Of a stretch of 64,000 nt of DNA, positions 56,180 through 64,000 are shown piece after piece. The stretch is from Atriophallophorus winterbourni. Taxonomy: Eukaryota; Platyhelminthes; Trematoda; Plagiorchiida; Microphallidae. The position numbers and the translations under genes were made by a program. The stretch covers positions 16,872-80,871 of the forward strand of contig JACCGJ010001398.1 in assembly GCA_013407085.1 (NCBI GenBank), in the 5' to 3' direction. Positions within the stretch are counted from its first letter, which is position 1; every line of letters begins with the position of its first letter. The notes under the pieces were generated by a model that saw only the letters and a program-made list of their open reading frames with translations, made no database searches and was not told the origin of the DNA.

Positions 56180-58250
56180 CTCTACAAGTACAGAACCTTG
56201 CATGATCTTGCAGTAAATATCAAAATATTCATTCGCATCCTCTTAGGAAACGATCCAAAAACTATATCTAACATATCACACTCTTTTTGGATTCGGTGCA
56301 AATACCATGCATTGCACGTTACTTTGCATCTACGATACAACATTGAACAAATAGGGAAAACGCGGGGCCAGCAGTAGCCATTATATCTCTGTCTATTCTA
56401 ACTTAGCGACAATACCACGAACATGTGCTTCTTATTCGACGCTGGTGTGCAAATTTCCATCAACCTATCATCCAACATGGAACGCAAGAACCGGTTGTCA
56501 ATGACTTATCAGGCGTCAAAAGGCAGGAAAATTTCTAATTTTGGTCTTCAAGCGTTTCTTATCGAATTTGATCTCAGACGTAACTTTCGATGAATTCTCA
56601 CGTTCGCAGTTGTCGGAGTTCCGATCCTGCAAATTTCATGGTCCATTATAAACTCTCAGTCAGTATAACTGTGTGCAAGATCTTTGACCAAGTGAAGAAG
56701 GTTACATCACTTCTGTTTTGCGCATCGAAGCCAACTGTGTACTCATTTCTAACACGTCATCAGCGTTAAGTGATTTACCAACAGAATTTTCGAACATTTC
56801 TGAAACGTTCACGCAAAATACTACTATTAAACATAACGTCAAAAGTCAAATTCTCACTCGTTGCCGTCCAGTATTTATCTGACCTGTACGTTTGTCTGCA
56901 ATGAAGCTCACAGTAGTAAAGCGTAAGTTTGAACACACACGAACTTTGAATCATACAAACGTCTAAATCGCCTTAGTAATCCAATTTCACATGATTGAGA
57001 AGATGCAAGCGGATGCTTGACGTCTAGGTGGAGATAACCATGGTTTTAAAACAGTTGCCAGTTCAGATCGGTAATCGATTCAGCATATGCATAATTTGCA
57101 CTTTTCTTGCATGGAAACACGTTTTACTTCTAAATTGGATCTGATGCATGCTTGTCACTAGATAACAGTAATGGAGAAAGCTACCTCTAAAACAGATTTA
57201 TGTACCTCGATTCGGTCTCCTTGTATTTCTCAAACGCCTTTTGGCTTACGCAATGCTGCTCATACATTTCAGAGATGCCTTGATCAATTTTTTCAAGGAT
57301 TATCTATCGTTCGTGATTATATTGGCAATGTAGTTATTGCTGATTATTCTCCTGTTTAACATGCACAATATCTGAGCTCAGTTTAGGCGACTTTCTTAAG
57401 ATAGGCTGGGGATAAATCCATACAGATGTCGTTTTGGAGTCGCTTTCAGGACATCATGTCCTTGCTCCTTGCCTGATAAACCATTATCAAGCAACGACTA
57501 TCTATGCCTGAGGTCTCTTCGACAAGTAAATTTCTCGTTTTGGTCAAATATTACTGCAGATGTATACCGACTTGTGCTAAAGTATCCAAACTAATGACAA
57601 ATTTGTCGCACAAAACTGAGCATTAATTGGAAATATATGCTGATTCTGCTGATTTGATTCAACGATGGAAGATTGCATTGAATGAATTATCTATCTTATC
57701 ATACATGTCCGCGAATTCATATGCTTCGCTCGCACTTGCCATTGATTACTCCAATGCAGCAGTCGGTGCTCTCTTGATAACATTTATTTATCTTTGAAAG
57801 CAATCTTAAATAGCTATGTCTATCTTCAGCTACAGCTCAGAGATATTTGCCCCGTAAGATATATGTACTTCACTTTATTTCAAAATTAACGAGTTATGTT
57901 CATTCTGTATAATTTATCAAACAGAGTAGCAGAAGCATTCTCTCGTATGCAACATACCGGTCGATCAGTAGATTAAACTTCGATTTCAAGCAATTAGCAG
58001 AGGCTCATCAACATGAGAGTGAATTAAAACAGCATCAAGATACCTCATCTCTCACAGTGTGTGAAGAAACTGAATCGTCAAACGTTCCCTATTGAAGTGA
58101 AATACTTGTTGGTGACAATTTTCCTGAATGCGCTCAGCCTATTGTTTCCATTCTACCAAAGTCCGCACACAAAACCCTGCCGTTTGAAATCTCTCTCCAA
58201 TTTGCTGACGCACCCACCTTAGTTTCGTAAACTATCAAGTCGAACAGGTG
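56180..58250 (+). pseudogene. Gypsy gag-pol relic, CsRn1-like
   Basis: Pieces in order: MCFLFDAGVQISINL (protease, DTG changed to DAG), FGLQAFLIEFDLRRNF, then reverse transcriptase QTPFGLRNAAHTFQRCLDQF with VRDYIGNVVIAD (YIDD changed to YIGN), FLVLVKYYCRCIPTCAKVSKLM and ALAIDYSNAAVGALL (RNase H), then FKQLAEAHQHESELKQHQD before the integrase. No LTR or integrase is left. Stops throughout. Confidence 0.82.
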
Positions 58251-58264
58251 GCCAGCCTAACTTG

Positions 58265-59345
58265 CATCGGAGACTTTTCTCGAATGGCTTCATAGTCATG
58301 CGTTACACCAGCATGTGAATGATCCTGCGAGGATTATTCAAGGATGAAATCTACTATTGATTTGGTGTTGTCGTCCCAGCTAGAAGACGTTACGTATTTT
58401 AAATTACTACCACGGCTTGTAAAAAGCCATCAAGTAATGATAAGTTTTTGAGCGGTACTTCGTTTCCACAATCCGATCGCTCGTGCTATGGGCAAATTTA
58501 GGCTTTTTTGATTGGGGTTTACTCACACAGACTTCACAATCTACTTTTCAGTTATCTAGCGAGTTCAATGTAAGTGGAAACTGGGATAGAATTTGCTGGT
58601 ATCTAAAAGAATGACAAGACAAGCACGCTCCGTTGCAGCGCACAAGAAGGCCTAGAAAGCCGCCTTGGTGGACTTCTGAAGTTTGCATGTCTACCCGTGA
58701 ATGAAATCGCCTTTGGCTGCAATATATGCTATCCCTCAGTTTTGATTCCTGGGCCCGCTAAAAACAACCTGGGACGCTTGCGTTTGCTCACACAGATTTT
58801 TGTGATATTTTTGGCAAGGTATGCTCAAACTAATCCGATATTATAGCAACACACAATCAAAAGGCAAAACCATAAAAAGTATCTTATATTTGAAAGTGAA
58901 GGACGGAAAAGTAGCTGATACTTACCTGCCTAAGACGACTGCCTTCTCATGTATTTTAGCAGCGTCCAAGTGTGTGAAAGTTTTTCAAATGCACCTTATG
59001 GGCTGCTTAGCCTACCGCCTTATGTCCCTGCACTTGATATGTTGTCCTTCAATGAGGCTAAGGTATATAACACACTTAACCATGTTCGCTTCAACAATGC
59101 TGTGGTATATGCTGGTATCACACTCAATTATGTTAAATAATCTCGCCTCAGTGCTAATCAAAACGTTGTGCAACATCTTCAATTCATGCTTACACCTGGA
59201 GTGGTTACCAGTGATTGGAAAGAGGCCATAGTTGTTCCAATACACAAGGAGGTTGCAGGTCAATTCTTGGTAACTATAGATCTGTCAGCCTGACTAGCAT
59301 CGTGTCAAAAGTATTTGGAATATATTGCGTCAAAAATCGGTTGTC
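58265..59345 (+). mobile_element. CR1 family B, copy 3 (both ends lost)
   Basis: Begins TTTCTCGAATGGCTTCATAGTCATGCG, as at 6131 in copy 1 (given here by its shared core TTTCTCGAATGGCT). Runs through the linker and ends near 59.34 kb at the bases matching 7.52 kb. It lacks the microsatellite of copy 1 and so shows the intact order of the element there. Decayed, with stops. Confidence 0.85.
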
Positions 59346-61020
59346 AATTTAATCCCATACGTGCTAACTCTTCGGTAAACCAAGAAAGCAAAGAAAGATT
59401 AGTCTTGACACTCACTTAATTGAAGGATTGCTGTTATATATTTTCGGTGAGTGTAAGCTCTTTAAAAACTTTACAATATTTCGTGTATGATTAAATGTTT
59501 AGAGCTTATGTAGAATAAAGCCGTCGTTCACGAGGTCAATTTCATCTTATATTGAAATATCAGGGCAAAAATCTTTACTTGCTACAACGAATTTTTCCGA
59601 TGTGCTCACACGCAAGCGGAGCAGTTGAACACAATAAAATTAAATAAGACTGAATGTCAACAAAATGCTCAAATCAAAATATAATATTTAAATTCGGTCA
59701 AGTCTAGAAATGTCTCGTTAATGTTTCGGCTCATCTGTATTTGGACATAATCTTTGCAAACAAACTGGATATAAGCCTCTAGGTTAAATATTCGATGCTG
59801 ACGAGAAAATAATTGATTCACCCTATTACTCATATTGAAGTTATTACGATGGTATTATGGTATTACTGTAGTAATAATATATGTATTAAAATACATATGT
59901 TTATTTTTATCCCCTTTTAATTCTCCCAGACCAGTTCAACTAATTTTAACAGGTCAATTTTAATTGAATTTGTGAAAGAAACAGCGTCAAATATGAAATG
60001 GAAACAATAATCGCAGATTTGAAAAGCAACACAGTCAAGAAACTGTCGATAGGCACCGTAAATATCAAAATTTCTCCTTCTATCCTGTTGAGAGAAAAAA
60101 ATTAAATTTATCAAACCTGTCATAGCGATTAGTGCTTTAAAAACTCAGTGGTACTCTATCTATTATAACTTGGCATGTGTTGATGCGAGAAATAATTGTT
60201 TTCATAAATTAATTAACAAATGTGAATGTGAAATATTAATTTTATTATTTACAGTGATTTTCAAGAAATAAAACTCGAAGAAATAAAGAATACTCAATCC
60301 GTTGATAAAAACGTTTTACCGGAATGAATTTTGAAACTAAAAATAGCTGATCAAAATTTTGCAAAAAAGACATCTATCTAATAATGAAGATACTGATAAA
60401 AACAAGGAGCTTCTTTTTTGACAATGTGGAATCTACTTATTATTTGGGATTAATTAGAAATTTTTTACGAATAATACATACGTTGATCTATTAGAGCTAA
60501 TCCGTAGAGACCTCTCACAAAACAGGTGAAGCTATTACATGAAGGATCATTATTAAACCAACCACTGGGTGCAATTTTCAACATTGCATTTAACTTGGAC
60601 CTAATAAACAAAATTTGAGAAAGGGAATAAGGTAACCCAAACTTAGATAACTCAGAGTGGAAAGTATTAACAAACGCGAATTCCGACTGACGATAAGACT
60701 ACCATTTAACCTTCCGTCGATGAAATTGCTAATTGTGTCGTTGAGTTCATTTAGAAATCAGACGCAAACGTGAATTTATTGAAAACTTAGTGCAAAGTGT
60801 ACCAGTAATGTTTCGCAAGGATTTTGATACAAAATGGGTTGCATGAAAATTTCGGTTTCTCATACGGAAACTTTGTTGTGCACAAATGTCTTCTAAATAA
60901 ATTTTGCTAGAGAATGCTGGAAAAATGTCAATATCAAATTGAATAAGTTGATGAGAATATCATTATTCAATCATCGCTACAAACGACTAAATCCCGTAAT
61001 GAAATAGATATCTGCTTTTA
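59346..61020. other. AT-rich stretch, no gene seen
   Basis: A 68-codon minus frame at 59917-60123 has no motif. No splice-flanked short exon pattern like that at 20-35 kb was found. Confidence 0.4.
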
Positions 61021-61099
61021 TTTGGCTCTTTAGGCAATGACCTTCGGTTCTTGCATCTCACTAAACCATCAACTGCTCATAGCAGTTTTGCGTGGTTAT

Positions 61100-61915
61100 C
61101 ACGCAATTAGCAGATTTCTACAATTACAGATCATCAGTGAATAACGGAAAATCGATGACAACAGCGTCCGGAATGTTGCGTACAAAGATCTTTAATAACA
61201 ACGGAGCGATAACAGATCCATTTGGTTCACTAAAGCTCGCAATCACCCATGAATACAAAATGTTCTTTTACCTCAATATGGTTTGGTCGCCTGGAAATGT
61301 ATACTTCTATCCATTTTACAAAACAACCTTCGATATTTGATCCTTCCGTCTTGACAAAGAGTTGTTGGTTTGACATCGCCGAAAAGAACATCATCAAATG
61401 GTTGACCATAATCAGTCTTGTCCCAGGAGCAAGTTACATGTACTGAAGTGACTTTTGTTCCATGTTGATGTGGAAACCAAAACACATATCTTAAAAGCAC
61501 TCATTTTCCCTTGATCAAATTATATAAGTCTTTCCCGATCACAGAAGTCATAATAATCCTCCTATTATTAGCGGGACGGCTAGGGTCCAAACAATTGAAT
61601 GTAATTCTTTGATACAATGTTCCCATCCATGTGGTGAGAGACCAACTGTTTAAACGTTTAAAAATGCAAGCGAATCACAGAAAATATGTGGAAGATCACA
61701 TAAAATCAACGGATGAATACTGTCCAAACCTGACGCTGATGTCTTTCTGTTCTAACAGAAGTCTAACCATCCGCGGATCTACATCAAAATCGGACAGTAG
61801 CTCGCTCTTCTGAGCAACAGAAGGAGAGATCAGTGACTTAAAATAGTACACGGAGGCGTATTGATTATCTAGTGCTTCAGTTTTCAAGCTATTTGCATCC
61901 ATGCCTATTGCCATT
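61100..61915 (-). pseudogene. Reverse transcriptase of the minus-strand element
   Basis: Linker piece YASVYYFKSLISPS and a later stretch reading GSVIAPLLLKIFVRNIPDAVV then DFPLFTDDL (catalytic FTDDL). This stretch is read in one frame at about 61.25-61.11 kb. Upstream motifs are broken. Confidence 0.75.
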
Positions 61916-62099
61916 ATCCACTAGACTACGAATGTATGACGATGTATTTGTGGAGCAAAAAATTTATGCAAATATGCGCTTCGGTGCACAAGTAGACACA
62001 ACAATCAACCGTTGCTCGTTCATCATACTACCTTTACTGCGATATATCACTAGACAGATGTTGCATGTTCGCCGATAATTTTCACAGTCGGTTGCGTTT

Positions 62100-62880
62100 T
62101 CGGACGTAAAAAGAGTGATCACAGCCTTTGACGCTGACGCAAAAGTTTCCGAAGCTTCTTTTCCAAACCAATGGGGCCTTTTGCCTTTAGTCGACGTGTC
62201 GATAACGGAACAGCCGCCACTGAAAGGGTCCAAATATTTCTCTGGCTCACCATCAAAAAATCCTCAAAATTAGCATCACATGGTCTATCTGCGGTATTTT
62301 GGAAATTCCTTCTCGGAATGGGTTCTGGTACCCAGACAATTGATGCTTAAGTACAAAGCCGGCATTGGGACGAATACCAAATCCAAATTAAACTTACACT
62401 AATTAGAACCTAATCTGGTCGGATGGGAAAAATACTACACGATGTACACGTCTACTACTGAGTTCAGTACATCCCGTTCAAATGACTCAGACCTATTCTC
62501 CAGCGCAGGTAAATCAATGCTAAGAGCGGCAAAATCCACACAATCAATCACTTTGTTGATCTACCGCACCGATAGATCTATGATATCAGTCTATCTACCG
62601 GTGTATAAGGCTAATAATAGATACCTTTTGTGGCAAAGGAAGCTGTAGTACTTAAACGGCACCATAAGCTCTTCCCAAGACCGGCGGTTCACTGGAAACA
62701 AAATCGCATTGGTTCAGAGATATGCTGCTGACAGTATAGCGCAATCCAACCACTGAGTCTAGTGACCACTCGATCAGAGCGAATGATATTGTATCCAGGT
62801 AGGGTCTGGAAGGTGGCATCCTGCTCCGATAAAAGCCAGGATTCAGTCACCGCAACGATCCCCAAAGGGTCACGATGATT
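62100..62880 (-). pseudogene. Endonuclease of the minus-strand element
   Basis: GIVAVTESWLLSEQDATF (catalytic Glu), then YNIIRSDRVVTRLSG and IALYCQQHIS, the GGVALYC-type motif with one Gly changed to Trp. The remainder to 62.1 kb is broken. Confidence 0.8.
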
Positions 62881-63152
62881 CTCCTTTAAATTGCACCCAT
62901 TTTTTTCTAAATTTTTCCGCGTTGAAGTAGAACAATTTTAAATACCATGAGTCCAATCACTTGAGTAGCTTTTTGCATCTTCACACGATCCTCTGGCAAA
63001 TGATCACAAATTAGTCGACGTATGCTACCTTTCAATCATTATCCATTTTTAGCAATGAGTTCACACGTTCAGCTGTCTAAAACGGTTTTCAAGGGTCTAC
63101 GGCAGTCAACTGGCGCTGGCCAGTGAACTAAACGAAATGCTATATTACTTAA

Positions 63153-63608
63153 TTACTTCTTGTAGAAATCAAAAGCAGATTTCGGGAAATCATTTTCCTG
63201 GTTATTTCTAGTCTTCACCGAATCCGTTGTTTTTCCGGCGCATTGTGAAGGTTTTGAAGATTTCCTACTATCATCAGTGTTAAACTTATTGCTTGGATTA
63301 CTAAGAACTACCGTAGCCCGAAATGGTAACTTCTGGACCGCGATGAGCTTAAGCACGTTCGTCGCGTCACCCGTTCTGTAACCATTTTGTAGACGGTGTG
63401 TGAGAGAGGATGCAACGTCCGCAAATATGTGTAGAGATGTGAAAGTCACACAAGCTAGCTCCACAGAATATTGGTGGTTTTTGTCTTCCGACAAATATGA
63501 GTCAAGCGCTCCAAATGTTTTGATTGATGCAGTTACAACTGGATGCTGACTACAACTGTGTTTTACAAAAGACGAGGAGAGGCAAAGCTTACATATCGTG
63601 TGAATCAT
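63153..63608 (-). pseudogene. ORF1 fragment of the minus-strand element
   Basis: 151 codons, starting CKLCLSSSFVKHSC-like (residues 6-19), a Cys pattern that may be half of a zinc finger, later DDSRKSSKPSQCAGK. Position ahead of the endonuclease supports ORF1. No other domain recognised. Confidence 0.55.
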
Positions 63609-63620
63609 ATCGCATAATAT

Positions 63621-64000
63621 GTTTCGGAGTCAGTGATATAACTCTGGATTCATTACCTCATAGCGAATGTGCATCCAATTTGAGCATTTTCTAATTTAAA
63701 CAGCTTTTGTGTTTTTTTCTTAAATACAAGACAAGAATCCCTAGAGTGAGCAGCGGAGCTCAGTTTCTCTAAATAGCTTTATTTTAGTCGATTCGGCAGG
63801 ATGTAATTTTGACCATTTTCGATTCATCACCATTCAAATTCGTTGAAAATTGAACAAATTTTCCTGTAATAATCTCGAAATAATTCGGAGATACTCAATA
63901 CTATTGAAAGTTTCATAAAAAGAAAATTTCAAATTTAACTTTGAAATTCCAAAATTGAAGGAAGATTATTGTTGTTGTTTTATAAAAATTATTTCTTATT
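63621..64000. other. Unassigned right edge
   Basis: AT-rich, no feature recognised; may include the 5' leader of the minus-strand element. Confidence 0.35.

Larger units (their letters stand above)
61025..63620 (-). mobile_element. Non-LTR element, minus strand (CR1/Jockey-like, decayed)
   Basis: On the minus strand an ORF1 frame (63608-63153) is followed by endonuclease (about 62.88-62.1 kb), linker and reverse transcriptase (about 61.9-61.1 kb). The order and motifs make it a non-LTR element of a family different from CR1-A and CR1-B. Confidence 0.8.

Noticed and set aside
1..64000. CRISPR arrays, operons, ribosome binding sites or other prokaryotic signals
   Set aside because: Composition, splice sites and mobile elements are eukaryotic; tandem repeats here are microsatellites or diverged arrays without spacer structure.

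Overview
The window is eukaryotic, AT-rich, intron-bearing DNA crowded with degenerate retrotransposons, and it carries two 1000-base assembly gaps (417-1416, 46095-47094). The element mix is CR1-type non-LTR elements with 7-bp 3' tails, RTE elements and Gypsy elements that look like the CsRn1 type. Together with a gene built from tiny phase-symmetric exons behind a signal-peptide exon, this points to a parasitic flatworm, most likely a digenean trematode. This is inferred from families and gene architecture; no database search was possible.

The host gene of most interest lies on the minus strand, about 35.06 to 20.0 kb. It is a micro-exon gene (MEG)-like locus. A TATA box precedes a 49-nt coding exon for a signal peptide. 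A 19-nt and a 33-nt exon follow, then 18 exons of 12-24 nt, all multiples of three. Nearly all have textbook splice sites (GTAAGT/GTGAGT-like donors, pyrimidine-rich tracts before AG). All join in one phase with no stop codon, and a candidate terminal exon with an ATTAAA signal follows. The reconstructed protein is about 169 residues. An in-frame exon near 33.8-33.9 kb encodes a membrane helix and a stop, and would give an alternative 77-residue membrane-anchored form. Conventional ORF searches miss this gene completely.

Layout. 0-12.5 kb: a Gypsy integrase relic at the left edge; CR1 fragments; a ~115-bp repeat array; a GAA/AAT microsatellite; an LTR-like relic; CR1 family B copy 1 (5.3-8.8 kb), itself interrupted by a microsatellite; a decayed CR1 copy (8.8-10.4 kb); a Gypsy gag-protease relic (11.6-12.5 kb). 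12.5-17.43 kb: a nearly full-length CR1 family A element (ORF1 with a PHD-like finger, endonuclease, intact 498-residue reverse transcriptase frame). 17.5-17.75 kb: an RTE relic. 20-35 kb: the micro-exon gene, whose largest intron (22.6-27.8 kb) has collected CR1, RTE and foldback repeats. 36-44.6 kb: LTR-like and CR1 relics, the ~115-bp repeat inverted, an RTE 5'-end fragment, and CR1-B copy 2 carrying a TTAA-flanked piggyBac-like MITE. 47.5-48.1 kb: a long TTA array. 49.0-56.2 kb: a three-level nest in which RTE-A is split by a 5'-truncated RTE-B, which is split by a complete-ended but internally deleted Gypsy element. 56.2-58.25 kb: another Gypsy relic. 58.3-59.35 kb: CR1-B copy 3. 61.0-63.6 kb: a minus-strand non-LTR relic (ORF1, endonuclease, reverse transcriptase).

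No rRNA, convincing tRNA or CRISPR was seen. Apart from the micro-exon gene and one doubtful small ORF near 48.8 kb, no host coding gene could be supported.
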